DNA from: Bacteroidaceae bacterium
Lineage (GTDB): Bacteria; Bacteroidota; Bacteroidia; Bacteroidales; Bacteroidaceae
Reading direction: 5' to 3'
Length of the DNA stretch: 51,435 nucleotides
Assembly (NCBI GenBank): GCA_024401055.1
Contig: JAKSLT010000009.1
Location: forward strand, 1-51,435
The first letter of the stretch is position 1, and every line of letters starts with the position of its first letter. Under the pieces are notes generated by a model that was not told where the DNA came from, did not search any database, and saw only the letters and a list, made by a program, of their open reading frames with translations. Below, piece by piece: positions 25,168 to 35,283 of the stretch. Position numbers and translations under genes: made by a program.

Positions 25168-27102
25168 TTACTTTTTATATCTGGCCTGCTTCTCCTCCAG
25201 CATCTTCTGCTGTTGTTCCTGCAGGGCGGCGAGGCGCGCGGCAAAGCCGGTGGGCTTCTTGTTGGGATCCTGCTTGTTCTTGCGGTAGTTCTCTTCCAGC
25301 TTCTCCAGAAGTTTGGCATCGTCGGTGGTGGCGCGGAGGTACCACATCGTCAGGGCAGAGAAGAGGAGGGAGATGAAGTAGTAGAAGTTCAGACCGGCGC
25401 TGTACTTGTTGAACATAAAGAAGAAAATCACGGGCATGAGGTACATCATCCACTGCATCATCTTCATTTGCTGGGCCTGTTCGGGAGCCATGGCCATGGT
25501 GTCGCGCTGCTGGCGCATGGTCATATAACTGTAGAGCACGTTCGTGCCGCAGAAGAGGAGGCAGAAGAGACTCAGGTGGTTGCCTATGAGGGGGAGGTCG
25601 GTGCTCCAGCTCAGCAGAGAGTCGTACGTGCTGAGGTCGTCGGCCCAGAGGAGAGACTGCTGGCGCAGTTCGATGGCGTTAGGCACGAAGTTGAACATCG
25701 CAATCCAGATAGGCATCTGTATGAGCATAGGCAGGCAGCCGCCCATGGGGCTCACGCCGTACTGCGACTGCAGGGCCATCATCTCCTGCTGGCGCTTCAT
25801 GGCGTCCTCCTGGTTGGGGTATTTCTTCGTAATCTCATCCATCTTGGGCTTCAGCACGCGCATCTTGGCGCTGCTGAGGAAACTCTTCTTCGTGGGGCCA
25901 TACACGATGATGCGGAGCAACAGCGTGATGAGCAGCAGCACGATGCCCATGGGCAGACCCATCTTCGTCAGGAAGTCAAACACGTAGAGCGTGAAGAAAC
26001 GGTTGATCCAGCGCACCAGCGGCCAGCCCAGGTACACCAGTTCCTGCAGTTCCATTTCGTTCTCGGTGATGCGCACGTCCTCCATCTTTTGGAGCAGGCG
26101 GTAGTTGTTGGGGCCAAAATAGAATTGCAGTTTCGTGGCTTCTTTTCCGGTGGCGTCGAAGGCCACTTCGGCCTCGGCTTCGTAGTTCTTCAGGTAGCCG
26201 CTGCCTTCTTCCTCGGGCGTCACGTTGAGGCGGGCGTTCTGCAAGGGCTTGCCGCCGATGATGACGGCGGAGAAGTACTGATTCTTGAAGGCCATCCAGT
26301 CCACGGGCTTCTCGGGCTTGGCCTCCTCGGCCTTGCGCTCGCCCAGTTTCTCGGTGTCGCCGTCGCTGCGGTAGGTCAGCGTGGAGTACATGTTCTCGAA
26401 GTAGAAGCCCTTCTCCTGCTGGCGCACGCGGTCCTGTGCCGTCAGGCTTATGGTGCGCGTCTTGGCCGAGAACGTGTCGCCCAGACCGTGGGCCTGCACG
26501 GTGAGGTTAAGCATGTAGTTGTCCTTCAGCAGGGCGTATGTGTAGTCTATGCCCTTCTCTTCGGTGCCGAGGCGCAACGTGGCGGTGGTGTCGGTCTGGC
26601 TCACCACGGCGAAGCTGAAGTCGCTGCCCGTCAGGTTCTGCTCCTTCGTCTCGAAGAGCAGGTCGAACTTGGCCGTCTCCTTGTCGAAGAGCACGAGGGG
26701 TGCCTCTTTCTTGGCGGCGAAGTCGTCGTAGTTCTTGTATTCAGTGAGTTGCACGACGGCCGGCATGCCGCCCTGCGGGTCTATCTCCACCGTCACCTTG
26801 CCGTTTTTGAGCACTACGGGCTGGGCCTTCGCCGTGCTCTTTTCCAGAGGCGTGCCGCTGGAGGCTACGCGGTGGGCGGCGAAGAGCGACGCAGTGTCGG
26901 CGGCCAGTGTCTCGGCCTTCTGTAGGGCAGCCAGGCTGTCGGCCACGGCCTTTTTCTTGGCGCGTGCCTGTTCCACGAGGGCTATGCTGTCCTGTTGCGC
27001 CTGCAGTTTGGCCTGCTCCGAGTAGTTGTCTTGGTTGTAGTACGAGAAACCGATGAGGAGAATGGCGATGAGAATGAAACCTGTGATAGTATTTTTATCC
27101 AT
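25168..27102 (-). CDS. yidC: Membrane protein insertase YidC
   Basis: 644 residues, the usual size for Bacteroidetes. N-terminal anchor (TITGFILIAILLIGFSYY), a large periplasmic beta-sandwich domain (about 60-370), and the conserved C-terminal insertase core with MGIVLLLITLLLRIIVYGP, LKPKMDEITKKY, MGGCLPMLIQMPIWIAMF and IFFFMFNKYSAGLNFYY. The C-terminus is basic (QARYKK), as expected for ribosome contact. It inserts membrane proteins alone or with SecYEG. It leads a minus-strand run that continues to the GNAT gene; its promoter box is 60 bp upstream. Confidence 0.96.
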   Translation of the reverse strand: MDKNTITGFILIAILLIGFSYYNQDNYSEQAKLQAQQDSIALVEQARAKKKAVADSLAALQKAETLAADTASLFAAHRVASSGTPLEKSTAKAQPVVLKNGKVTVEIDPQGGMPAVVQLTEYKNYDDFAAKKEAPLVLFDKETAKFDLLFETKEQNLTGSDFSFAVVSQTDTTATLRLGTEEKGIDYTYALLKDNYMLNLTVQAHGLGDTFSAKTRTISLTAQDRVRQQEKGFYFENMYSTLTYRSDGDTEKLGERKAEEAKPEKPVDWMAFKNQYFSAVIIGGKPLQNARLNVTPEEEGSGYLKNYEAEAEVAFDATGKEATKLQFYFGPNNYRLLQKMEDVRITENEMELQELVYLGWPLVRWINRFFTLYVFDFLTKMGLPMGIVLLLITLLLRIIVYGPTKKSFLSSAKMRVLKPKMDEITKKYPNQEDAMKRQQEMMALQSQYGVSPMGGCLPMLIQMPIWIAMFNFVPNAIELRQQSLLWADDLSTYDSLLSWSTDLPLIGNHLSLFCLLFCGTNVLYSYMTMRQQRDTMAMAPEQAQQMKMMQWMMYLMPVIFFFMFNKYSAGLNFYYFISLLFSALTMWYLRATTDDAKLLEKLEENYRKNKQDPNKKPTGFAARLAALQEQQQKMLEEKQARYKK

Positions 27103-27162
27103 TAGTGTGTGATGTATGGCGAAAACGTCGCCGCGTTTTTAGTGTTATTACATTTTTCCGCG

Positions 27163-27170
27163 CAAAGTTA
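27163..27170 (-). promoter_or_regulatory. -7 box of the yidC promoter
   Basis: TAACTTTG on the minus strand followed by CGCGG, in the divergent gap between yidC and the DUF3078 gene. Confidence 0.6.
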
Positions 27171-27276
27171 CGAAATTAAGGCCGAAAATCAAAGGAAACA
27201 GCCCCTTTTCTTCCCTTTTAAGCCCCGCAAGGTGCAAAAATTGCGGTCGGATATGCGAAAAGACGTCAACTTTATG

Positions 27277-27284
27277 TATATTTG
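27277..27284 (+). promoter_or_regulatory. -7 box of the DUF3078 gene promoter
   Basis: TATATTTG followed by CACG, 25 bp before the ATG at 27310. Confidence 0.6.
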
Positions 27285-27309
27285 CACGTGAATAACTGTA
27301 ATTCCCACT

Positions 27310-28701
27310 ATGAAGCAAAATTCTCACGCCCTTTTCCTGGCACTTTTCCTCTTTTCCGCCGGCACGCTCAGCGCGTGGAGCAAGACGAACGCTCCTTCCC
27401 CTAAGGCCGCTATCCCGTCCTCAATGCCCGAGACCGCGGCTCCCGACAAGTACCTCGCGGCCCTCGACTCACTGCGCAAGGCCTACCTCGACTGGAAGTA
27501 CGAAGGCGGCGACACCCTCTCCAACCCCTACCTCTTCCAGCTCCTCTCTTCGCCCACTTACTTCAAGTCGGCCGCGCGGCAGAACTTCCAGTTACCAGCC
27601 GACACCCTTGCCGGCCAGATGTCGCAGCAGGTGGAGGAACGCACGCAGCTCATCAACAACCTCCTCTCCAACGTCTATGCCACGCAGCCCTGGCTCGTAA
27701 AACGCATAGAGGCTCCCCTTCAGCCGTCCACGGAAGGAGAGACCGCCGACACGTTGGAGAGTAAGGCCCCCATGCCTCTGGAAGAACTCAAGGAGACTCC
27801 CCCCGCTCCTGCGGCAGAGCCCGAAAGCACTACCTTCCTCGGCGACATGGATGCCTTCCACATCAAGGTGAAACGCCCCAACTTCTGGACTGTCAAGGGT
27901 AACTTCAACGTGCAGCTCCAGCAGACCTACATCTCCGACAACTGGTACCAGGGCGGCAACGACTCCTTCTCCGCCAACGGCCAGTTCACCCTCGAAGCCA
28001 ACTACAACAACAAGCAGAAACTCACCTGGGACAACAAACTTGAAGCCCGCCTCGGTTTCCAGACCATGGACCGCTATTCCCTCAACGGGCGCTTCAAACC
28101 CACCACCGACCTCCTGCGCTTCACCTCCAAGGTTGGCCTCAAGGCCTTCTCCCACTGGTACTACACCCTCGCCTTCCAGTCCTGGACGCAGATGACGCGC
28201 GCCTACGAATACTACAACGATGCCGACGGCCTGCAGCAGTCGCGCGTCACCTCCGACTTCATGTCGCCCTTCGAGGCCGTCCTCTCGCTCGGTATGGAGT
28301 ACAAACTCGAGAAGAAGCGCTTCACCCTCGGCGCCAACATCGCTCCCGTCGCCGTGAACTACAAGCATGTCAGCCGTACCCTCTACAAGCCCGACCAGCA
28401 TCTCTACCAGAAGTTCGGACTCGACCGCCACGACCGCTTCGACTTCGGTTCCAACCTCACAGTCAACGCCAAATGGGCCATCTGCAAGCAGCTCACGTGG
28501 CAGGGGCGCCTCTACTTCTTCACATCCTACCACCGCACCACCGCCGAATTCGAGAACACCCTGTCCCTCAAGGTGAACAAGTACCTTTCCACCATTCTTT
28601 TCCTCTATCCCCGCTTCGACGACGGCGTGAAACGCGGCGAAAATCACGGCTACTTCCAGTTCAAGGAGTACCTCTCCTTCGGCCTCGACGTAAGCTTCTA
28701 A
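27310..28701 (+). CDS. DUF3078 family outer-membrane protein
   Basis: 463 residues with a signal peptide (about 1-24). Residues about 185-280 contain the DUF3078 hallmark NWYQGGNDSFSANGQFTLEANYNNKQKLTWDN region (only part quoted: YISDNWYQGGNDS). The rest of the C-terminal half alternates aromatic and polar residues as in an outer-membrane beta-barrel and ends LSFGLDVSF, with terminal Phe as BAM substrates have. The function of the family is unknown. N-terminal Pro/Glu-rich segment (about 130-180) is probably a flexible linker. Confidence 0.88.
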   Translation: MKQNSHALFLALFLFSAGTLSAWSKTNAPSPKAAIPSSMPETAAPDKYLAALDSLRKAYLDWKYEGGDTLSNPYLFQLLSSPTYFKSAARQNFQLPADTLAGQMSQQVEERTQLINNLLSNVYATQPWLVKRIEAPLQPSTEGETADTLESKAPMPLEELKETPPAPAAEPESTTFLGDMDAFHIKVKRPNFWTVKGNFNVQLQQTYISDNWYQGGNDSFSANGQFTLEANYNNKQKLTWDNKLEARLGFQTMDRYSLNGRFKPTTDLLRFTSKVGLKAFSHWYYTLAFQSWTQMTRAYEYYNDADGLQQSRVTSDFMSPFEAVLSLGMEYKLEKKRFTLGANIAPVAVNYKHVSRTLYKPDQHLYQKFGLDRHDRFDFGSNLTVNAKWAICKQLTWQGRLYFFTSYHRTTAEFENTLSLKVNKYLSTILFLYPRFDDGVKRGENHGYFQFKEYLSFGLDVSF

Positions 28702-28735
28702 TCCGGCCGTCCGGGGTGCTCTTAGTTCCCTTTCA

Positions 28736-28761
28736 GGAGCCTCCGATGCGCCGGCGGCTCC
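28736..28761 (+). terminator. Hairpin after the DUF3078 gene
   Basis: GGAGCCTCC pairs with GGCGGCTCC with one mismatch, followed by AATTAAAA. There is no strong T tract, so it is a weak terminator or processing hairpin. An AT-rich CATAAAAATC simple repeat (28776-28895), with a later inverted part, follows. Confidence 0.5.
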
Positions 28762-28900
28762 AATTAAAACTGGAGAAAAATCATAAAAATCCTATTTTAT
28801 CATAAAAATCCGAATAGCGAAGCAGGCTTAAGGCGCTGCGCGGCTATTATGATTGACATGATGGAGTATGATTTTTATGATTTTTTTCTTTTGTGGCGAA

Positions 28901-29084
28901 ATACTTCCCATGTGATTTCAACTCCTTCCCATTAAATTCGCACTAATCCCCATTTAATTCAAACTACTTCCCATTTAATTCGCACTAGTCCCCTTTTAAT
29001 TTGTACTAGTTCCCATTTAATTTTTGCTAAAAGGGAAGAACGGAAAATTAAAAGGGAACTACGAAAAATTAAATGGGGAGTAGT
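28901..29084. repeat. 21-bp repeat array, five forward units and two inverted units
   Basis: Forward units start at 28921, 28942, 28963, 28984 and 29005 (type ACTACTTCCCATTTAATTCG), with a degenerate unit at 28901. Inverted units are at 29044-29063 and 29064-29084 (AAAAATTAAATGGGGAGTAG). The array can therefore fold back on itself. A sister array of the same unit lies at 45010-45120. Confidence 0.9.
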
Positions 29085-29114
29085 AAAGCAGGAAAAGGGC
29101 GTATCTTTGCGGGA

Positions 29115-29145
29115 AAGAAAAAACGCAGCCTCCGGTGGGGGCTGC
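29115..29145 (-). terminator. Intrinsic terminator of the DUF5715 gene
   Basis: On the minus strand GCAGCCCCC pairs with GGAGGCTGC around ACC, followed by GTTTTTTC. It sits 50 bp after the stop of the DUF5715 gene. Confidence 0.82.
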
Positions 29146-29194
29146 GCTGTTGGAATATGGGGTAGGGGAAAAATCAGGACGGGGACAGGGGAAC

Positions 29195-30025
29195 TTATCG
29201 GCAAGTAATGTGGAAGCAAGGCTCCTTGCGTTCGTATTTCACGTAGCAAGTTCCCTTTTGCCGCATGTCGCGGAGCACCTCGGCCAGCACCTGTTTGAGC
29301 TGGAGACCGTAAGGACTGACGGCAGTGTCGGGGGGGCACGTCTCACCCACGGGCGCGTAATAATTATAAGAGATGTCGAAGGTGGTGCCGTAGAGGTGGC
29401 AGCTGCGGGACTTGGCATTAACATTGCGGCGTTGGAGTCTTTTCACGTCGTCGAGGGTGCGAAGGGCACTGCTCACCTCGAGCTTGTGGGCCGGAAGCCC
29501 CTTGCAGAGGAGAGAATCCTCGAAGGCGCGCGCTATAGCCTCGAGCAGGCGGTCGGCACGGGGAGTGAGATAAGGTGCGGAGTATTTCATGGGCCGCAGG
29601 GCGAAGAGGGGCGACGCGCCGATGAAGACAAGGTCGTGCGTCATCGCGGCGGCTTCGTCGTGAGTCTTCGGGAAACGGCGGAGGCCCAGCTGCGTGGCGG
29701 TGGTGAGCTGCACGTCGTTCTCGTCGGGGAAAGCACCGGCGTATGACCTGACGCTGAGGATGCGGTGCTTTTGGATGCGTCCCTGGGCATCGGTGTCGGG
29801 GACGAAGACGTAGGGGGCGCAGAAGATGCTGTCCACGCTCAGCGCGTGGCGCCGCACGGAGTCGGAGGGCAGGGTCAATGCCGCAAGGGCGGCCTGCGTG
29901 CGATAGCGCTTCCACTGACGGAGGGGGTGCGCGATGCAGCAGGTCACAATGAGGACGAGGGTGAGAATGACGAGGCTCACACGCCCCCAGCGGATTTTAC
30001 GTTTGCGTTTGCGGCTCTTATTCAT
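29195..30025 (-). CDS. DUF5715 family protein, M15 peptidase-like
   Basis: 276 residues from MNKSRKRKRKIRWG. A basic N-terminus is followed by one membrane anchor (VSLVILTLVLIVTCCIA), then a periplasmic domain. Near the end SCHLYGTTFDIS and CFHITCR resemble the SxHxxGxAxD and C-terminal His zinc sites of M15 D,D-carboxypeptidases, with which DUF5715 is related. A role in peptidoglycan is therefore plausible but not shown. The frame extends upstream to 30148 (MRAKKSCD), but that part crosses the -7 box at 30034-30041, so the internal ATG is preferred. Confidence 0.82.
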   Translation of the reverse strand: MNKSRKRKRKIRWGRVSLVILTLVLIVTCCIAHPLRQWKRYRTQAALAALTLPSDSVRRHALSVDSIFCAPYVFVPDTDAQGRIQKHRILSVRSYAGAFPDENDVQLTTATQLGLRRFPKTHDEAAAMTHDLVFIGASPLFALRPMKYSAPYLTPRADRLLEAIARAFEDSLLCKGLPAHKLEVSSALRTLDDVKRLQRRNVNAKSRSCHLYGTTFDISYNYYAPVGETCPPDTAVSPYGLQLKQVLAEVLRDMRQKGTCYVKYERKEPCFHITCR

Positions 30026-30033
30026 ACGGTGTG

Positions 30034-30041
30034 CAAAGGTA
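30034..30041 (-). promoter_or_regulatory. -7 box of the DUF5715 promoter
   Basis: TACCTTTG on the minus strand, 9 bp before the chosen start codon at 30025. Confidence 0.5.
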
Positions 30042-30184
30042 ATAAAAAAAAAGCAAACGGACAAGCTCGCCGGCCATTTTTTTTTGTTTTTAGAAATCAA
30101 AAGGAAATAGTTCCCTTTTACGGCGTCGCAGCTTTTTTTAGCACGCAAAAGTAAAGAAAACGCCGCATTGCTTTCTGTTTTCGT

Positions 30185-30290
30185 GCTTTTTTTGTAACTC
30201 TAAACTCCGTTTTTAGTTACTTTCGCTCGGAAAACCAAAGAAAAGCGGGCTTTCCTTTGTTTTTCGCTCGCTTATTCGTAACTTTGCCGC
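30185..30290 (+). repeat. Promoter-bearing repeat upstream of phoH
   Basis: Contains GTAACTCTAAACTCCG, TTAGTTACTTTCGCTCGG, CAAAGAAAAGC, then TTTCCTTTGTTTTTCGCTCG and TTATTCGTAACTTTGC. The same ordered blocks occur upstream of kdsA (45622-45815). Confidence 0.85.
30256..30286 (+). promoter_or_regulatory. Consensus promoter of the phoH operon
   Basis: TTTG (30256-30259), 19-bp spacer, TAACTTTG (30279-30286): an exact Bacteroidetes promoter. It lies at the right end of the repeat and 25 bp before the phoH start. Confidence 0.85.
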
Positions 30291-30310
30291 GAAAATTAGT
30301 AAATTAACAA

Positions 30311-31279
30311 ATGACAGAGCGACATTTTGTTATTGAGGACGCCGACCCCGCTATACTCTATGGTGTGGGCAACCAGAACTTGCGCCTGTTGCGCGCCCTT
30401 TGCCCCAAACTGCGCATCATAGCCCGCGACAACGTGGTGAAAGTGATGGGCGCGGAGGAGGACATGGCCTTTTTTGAAGACGTGTTCCGACAGATGGAGC
30501 GCCATTGCGCCACCTACAACCAACTCACGGAGGAAAATATCGTAGGTTTCGTGAAGGGGCGCCAGCCCGTGGATGACGAGGGGCAGCCGCAGGGGGCTAT
30601 CGTCTATTCCGCCTCGGGAAAGGCCATCACGCCACGCTCCGAGAACCAGCGCCGCCTGGTGGAAGCCTTCAGGAAGGACGACATGGTGTTTGCCGTAGGT
30701 CCCGCCGGCAGCGGAAAGACGTATATCGCCATCGCCCTCGCCGTGCGCGCCCTGAAAAATAAGGAAGTAAAGAAAATCATCCTCGCGCGCCCCGCCGTGG
30801 AGGCCGGCGAGAAACTCGGCTTCCTGCCCGGCGACATGAAGGACAAGATAGACCCCTACCTGCAGCCCCTCTACGACGCCTTGCAGGAGATGATACCCGG
30901 CGCGAAGTTGCAGGAATACATGGAGCAGAACGTCATACAGATAGCCCCGCTGGCCTTCATGCGCGGCCGTACGCTCAACGACGCCGTAGTCATCCTCGAC
31001 GAAGCGCAGAACACCACCTCGGCGCAGCTCAAGATGTTCCTCACCCGCATGGGCTGGAACACGAAGATGTTCATCACCGGCGACTGCACGCAGATAGACC
31101 TCCCGCGCCAGACGCAGAGCGGCCTCGTGCAAGCCCTCCACATCCTGCGCGACATCCCCGGCATCAGCTTCGTGGAGATGGGCAAGGAAGACATCGTGCG
31201 CCATAAACTGGTGACGAAGATAGTGGAGGCTTATAGTAAGAAACCTCAGGAAGAGACCCCATTGGAGACAGCAGATTAA
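30311..31279 (+). CDS. PhoH family ATPase
   Basis: 322 residues. P-loop protein with Walker A GPAGSGKT (about 131-138), Walker B VVILDEAQN and sensor-like FITGDCTQIDLP. PhoH proteins are ATPases linked to RNA metabolism (YbeZ-like, partner of the RNase YbeY); the exact reaction here is not proven. It is the first gene of a plus-strand run that extends to glgB, led by a consensus promoter. Confidence 0.92.
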   Translation: MTERHFVIEDADPAILYGVGNQNLRLLRALCPKLRIIARDNVVKVMGAEEDMAFFEDVFRQMERHCATYNQLTEENIVGFVKGRQPVDDEGQPQGAIVYSASGKAITPRSENQRRLVEAFRKDDMVFAVGPAGSGKTYIAIALAVRALKNKEVKKIILARPAVEAGEKLGFLPGDMKDKIDPYLQPLYDALQEMIPGAKLQEYMEQNVIQIAPLAFMRGRTLNDAVVILDEAQNTTSAQLKMFLTRMGWNTKMFITGDCTQIDLPRQTQSGLVQALHILRDIPGISFVEMGKEDIVRHKLVTKIVEAYSKKPQEETPLETAD

Positions 31280-31284
31280 GACGT

Positions 31285-32106
31285 ATGGCAAAGAAGGTGG
31301 CAAGTATTGAAGTAAAGGACACGCTAATTCGCACAATGCAGCAAAATGGCATGGACTATGTCTGTCTTACGGATATAGCACGCCAAAAAAATGCGGAAGA
31401 GCCCAAAGATGTCGTGAAGAACTGGTTGCGTCTTAAAAATACGATTGAATATATGGGGCTTTGGGAGAAGTTGAACAATCCACAATTTAAAGGGGTCGGA
31501 TTCGACCCCCTTTGGGAGGAAGCGGGTACAAACGCTTTCACTTTGAGCCCGACGAAATGGATAGAGAGTACCAACGCAATAGGAATTCTTTGTGTTCAAG
31601 GTCGTAACGGCGGAACTTACGCCCAAAGAGACATCGCTTTCAAGTTCGCCAATTGGGTGTCGGTGGAGTTTGAACTTTATCTCGTCAAGGAATTCCAGCG
31701 CCTCAAGGAAGATGAGCAGAAGCAAATAGGTTGGTCAGCAAAGCGCGAACTCTCAAAGATAAACTACCGTATTCACACCGACGCCATCAAGCAAAACATA
31801 GTTCCCGAAGAAATAGACGACTATCACAAGTCACTCATCTATGCCGAGGAGGCCGACGTTCTCAATGTGGCAATGTTCGGCATTACTGCGAAAGAGTGGC
31901 GGGAGGCTAACCCAGACAAGAAGGGCAACATTCGCGACTATGCCACAATCAACGAACTTATCTGTCTCTCAAATATGGAGAACCTTAATGCCGTGTTCAT
32001 CAATGACGGTATTTCGCAGAGCGAGCGGCTTGTAAAACTCAATCAGGTTGCTATTCAACAGATGCGCGTACTTGAAGAGTCTGAGAACCGCCGGCTTTTG
32101 AAATGA
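31285..32106 (+). CDS. KilA-N domain protein
   Basis: 273 residues. The N-terminal 130 residues are a KilA-N DNA-binding domain (YVCLTDIARQKNAEEPKDVVKNWLR, FTLSPTKWIE, GGTYAQRDIAFKFANWVSVEFELYL; quoted in part). The C-terminal part (NYRIHTDAIKQNIVPEEI to ESENRRLLK) is helical and common in bacterial KilA-N proteins. The domain is typical of phages and mobile DNA. Base composition is clearly richer in A+T than both neighbours, suggesting transfer. It lies 5 bp after phoH and 64 bp before the hexosaminidase, inside an otherwise housekeeping run. No other phage genes are nearby. Confidence 0.9.
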   Translation: MAKKVASIEVKDTLIRTMQQNGMDYVCLTDIARQKNAEEPKDVVKNWLRLKNTIEYMGLWEKLNNPQFKGVGFDPLWEEAGTNAFTLSPTKWIESTNAIGILCVQGRNGGTYAQRDIAFKFANWVSVEFELYLVKEFQRLKEDEQKQIGWSAKRELSKINYRIHTDAIKQNIVPEEIDDYHKSLIYAEEADVLNVAMFGITAKEWREANPDKKGNIRDYATINELICLSNMENLNAVFINDGISQSERLVKLNQVAIQQMRVLEESENRRLLK

Positions 32107-32170
32107 AGCAGACATGATCTTGCAGAAACTGTTACTGGAACAAAAACAATTAAAATTCTACAAAACTAAA

Positions 32171-35100
32171 ATGAGAAAGATTTTTGCTTTCTTGGCAACA
32201 ATGATATCGGCGCTCACGCTTTCTGCCGCCACGATGCCGGAGGTAAGCACGGCGGAGAATCCCGTGTGGTACTTCGTGAAGTTTATGAACGGTGGCTCCG
32301 TGATGGAGGCAAAGGCCTCGGGGGCGCAAGTGGCCACTGCCGCCCAGACGGGCGACGACGCGCAGTTGTGGCGCCTGGAGGGGAGCAGCACGTCGGGTTA
32401 CACCTTCGTGAGCCGCAGCGGTATGACGCTCTACACCAACACGACGGCACTGAACGGTATGTTCTACGCAGCCAGTAAGCCCGCCAGCAACACCCTGTTC
32501 TCTGTCAAGGCGACCACATTAGGTGGCTATACCGACGGCTTCACTATCTCGCCGAAGGCCAACGGAGGCGTGTTTATGAACCAGTGGGGTGGGGCAGGTA
32601 CCGGCAAACAACTGGGCCTGTGGAACAGTGTGGACAGTAACTGCCCGTTGCAGTTCCAGACCATAGAGGAATATGAGGCTGAACTGAAACTGGCCTCGCT
32701 GCCACTCATCCCGATGCCGAAGGAAGTGACGATGAAGAGCGGCTCCGCACCTGTCGCCTCTTTTACGGCGATTGCCTATCCCGAAGAGGAGTATGAACCT
32801 CTGGCTAAGCAGTTTGCTGAACTGCTGGGCAAGGTGAGCGGTACCAAACTGTCCGCGAAGCAAGGTGCAACGGCTGAAACCGGCACTGTCGCTTTGATGA
32901 TAGACGAGAAGATAACGGATGAGGCCTATCGTCTCAGCGTGAACTCCGACGCCTCGGCGGTGATAACGGCGGGTACGGCTCACGGTCTGTTCAATGGCTT
33001 GCAGACATTGCGCCAACTCTTCTACGATGCGAAGTATAACAACGAGGGGCAGATGCAACTGATGGACATCGCCGACGAACCGCTTTTCGGTTATCGCGGC
33101 TTTATGCTCGACATCGCCCGCCACTACTTCGACAAAGAAGAGGTGAAGAAACTGCTCGACGTGATGGCACTGTATAAGATAAACAAATTCCACTGGCACC
33201 TGACGGACGACCAGGGGTGGCGCGTGGACATTCCGGAGTACCCCCTCCTTGTCGAGGTGGGCGCCATTCGCGACAAGAGCGAGACGAGTGCCGGTACGAG
33301 CCCGTGGTTCTATGACGACACGGAGTATGGCCGCGGGATGTACTACTCGCTGGACGACCTTCGCGAGGTGGTGGAATACGCCCAGAAACTTCACATCGAC
33401 ATTATGCCGGAGATAGACCTTCCGGGCCACATGGTGGCCGCCGTGACGAGCTATCCCAAGGAACTGTCGTGCGACCCGTCGAAGACCTACACGGTGCGCG
33501 TGGACCAAGGTATCAGCACCGACGTGCTCAACGTGGCAAAGCCGGAGGTGATGACCTTCATCAAGTGCGTGCTGGGACACATTGCCGAGGTGTTCCCTTA
33601 TCCCGTCATGCATATCGGAGGTGACGAGTGCCCCACTACGGCATGGAGCAATTGCAAGGACATTCCCGCCTTCCTCAAAGCCAACGGCCTTGCCGGCGTG
33701 AACGACATTCAGCCGTGGCTCGTCAACGAGTTGGGCAAATGGCTGAAGAAGGAGTACGGCAAGGACGTGGTGTGCTGGAACGAGCTGACGAACCACTGGA
33801 ACAAGTCGTATGAGACGCAGCCCATCATCATGTGCTACTCCGACTATGGACAGAACGCCATGAAGGCCGCCACGAACCTCGGCCTGCGCACCATCTACAC
33901 GGGTTGCTGGCCCTTCTATCTGGATATGTACCAGACCTACGGCAACTACCAACAGGCCGCCGACCATCAGTTTGATGAAATCTATCAGGGCGGCTACGGC
34001 AACAACACCCTGCAGGCCTGTTACAACGCTACGCCGTTGAGCAACATCGCCGGCAAGGAGAATCTCTGCCTCGGTGTGGGCGGTAACCTGTGGACTGAGA
34101 CCTGCAGCAGCAATGCCGCCGCCGAGCACCAGTACTTCCCGCGTATCCTCGCTATTGCCGAGGTGGGCTGGCTGCCGCAGCAGAAGAAGAGTTGGCCGTT
34201 GTTCAGGGGCAGAGTGCAGACACACTTCAATGTGCTGGAAGAGTTGGGCGTGAACTACGCCACTTATGACAAGGAAGAGGTAGTCCCCACGCTAGTCTTC
34301 ATTAACGAGGAACTGGAAGCGCAGCGTCTGCTGAAGGACGCCCAGCCCGACAAGGTGGGCTATCCCTCTGCCGGTTCCTATGATACTCTGCGCAAGGCTC
34401 TTGAAGCCCTTCTGGCCGATAAAGAGCGCAGCGAGGCCACGGGTGTGGCCCTTCGCAGCGCCATTGCCGCTTTCAAGTCAGCCCCCGTGACGCAGCCCGA
34501 CCCCAACAAGACCTACCGCATTATTTCTGCCTCCGTCTATTACACGCAGCATTATGACGGCTCGGCCCTCTACCTTACCGACGACGGCAAGAACTTCCGT
34601 TTTCACTACACCCAGCAGACGGAGCCCGAAGAACTCTTCCAGTTCGTGCCTTACAACAAGGACTTCCGCATTCAGAGCCGCTTCAATAGTCGCAAGCGTC
34701 TCAATCTGGGTACGCTCAACGCCAAGATAACCTCCTCGTCTCTCGGCACTACGCTGCGAATGGACGCTCCTACCGTTGCCAGCACCAGTCCTGCTTATTA
34801 CGATTATGTGCCCGGTATGGTTATCCTCTCAGCTGTCAACGGCTATACCACGGACGGTGCCAGCAGCAAGCGTGTCAACGCTCAGCCCGACGGCTATGTG
34901 TATGTGAAAAGCGACGCCACCGTAGGCCATACGGGCTGCTGGCGCATAGAAGAAGTGACGGACTTCGCCGCCGAACTCCGTGCCCTCATCGCCAAGTGCG
35001 AGCGCCTCGGCATTCTGACTGATGAACTCGTGACACCCGCCTCCGCCCTCATCGATGACCACGATGCTGCCGGCCAGACGGTGAGTGCCGAGGAGTATGA

Positions 35101-35278
35101 CGTCTTTGCCGCCATCTACGCTGCGTATAGAGGTGTGGAGTATATTCCCACGGGTATCACGCCGTTGGTTTCCCACGCTGATTCTACAAATGGCCAGACC
35201 TATGACTTGCAGGGCCGCCCCGCCACCGCGAACAGCGGTGTGGCGGTGAGCTCTAACCAGAAAAAACTTGTTAAATAA
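32171..35278 (+). CDS. Beta-N-acetylhexosaminidase, GH20, secreted
   Basis: 1035 residues from [20 protein letters not shown], a signal peptide; the frame begins 57 bp earlier, but that part has no signal. Order: an N-terminal beta domain (about 25-165), GH20b domain (about 180-290), the GH20 catalytic barrel from [13 protein letters not shown], with the Asp485-Glu486 catalytic pair in [12 protein letters not shown], and a C-terminal region with beta domain and helical FIVAR-like segments. It ends in a sorting-type tag [17 protein letters not shown]. It should release terminal GlcNAc/GalNAc from host or fungal glycans outside the inner membrane. purC follows 5 bp later. Confidence 0.93.
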   Translation: MRKIFAFLATMISALTLSAATMPEVSTAENPVWYFVKFMNGGSVMEAKASGAQVATAAQTGDDAQLWRLEGSSTSGYTFVSRSGMTLYTNTTALNGMFYAASKPASNTLFSVKATTLGGYTDGFTISPKANGGVFMNQWGGAGTGKQLGLWNSVDSNCPLQFQTIEEYEAELKLASLPLIPMPKEVTMKSGSAPVASFTAIAYPEEEYEPLAKQFAELLGKVSGTKLSAKQGATAETGTVALMIDEKITDEAYRLSVNSDASAVITAGTAHGLFNGLQTLRQLFYDAKYNNEGQMQLMDIADEPLFGYRGFMLDIARHYFDKEEVKKLLDVMALYKINKFHWHLTDDQGWRVDIPEYPLLVEVGAIRDKSETSAGTSPWFYDDTEYGRGMYYSLDDLREVVEYAQKLHIDIMPEIDLPGHMVAAVTSYPKELSCDPSKTYTVRVDQGISTDVLNVAKPEVMTFIKCVLGHIAEVFPYPVMHIGGDECPTTAWSNCKDIPAFLKANGLAGVNDIQPWLVNELGKWLKKEYGKDVVCWNELTNHWNKSYETQPIIMCYSDYGQNAMKAATNLGLRTIYTGCWPFYLDMYQTYGNYQQAADHQFDEIYQGGYGNNTLQACYNATPLSNIAGKENLCLGVGGNLWTETCSSNAAAEHQYFPRILAIAEVGWLPQQKKSWPLFRGRVQTHFNVLEELGVNYATYDKEEVVPTLVFINEELEAQRLLKDAQPDKVGYPSAGSYDTLRKALEALLADKERSEATGVALRSAIAAFKSAPVTQPDPNKTYRIISASVYYTQHYDGSALYLTDDGKNFRFHYTQQTEPEELFQFVPYNKDFRIQSRFNSRKRLNLGTLNAKITSSSLGTTLRMDAPTVASTSPAYYDYVPGMVILSAVNGYTTDGASSKRVNAQPDGYVYVKSDATVGHTGCWRIEEVTDFAAELRALIAKCERLGILTDELVTPASALIDDHDAAGQTVSAEEYDVFAAIYAAYRGVEYIPTGITPLVSHADSTNGQTYDLQGRPATANSGVAVSSNQKKLVK

Positions 35279-35283
35279 ACAAT

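Noticed and set aside
30026..30148. Longer N-terminus for the DUF5715 gene
   Set aside because: It would overlap the -7 promoter box at 30034-30041 and has no homology; the basic plus anchor start at 30025 is typical.
32519..34225. 568-codon open frame on the minus strand
   Set aside because: Antisense to the GH20 hexosaminidase, whose catalytic HxGGDE motif is intact.
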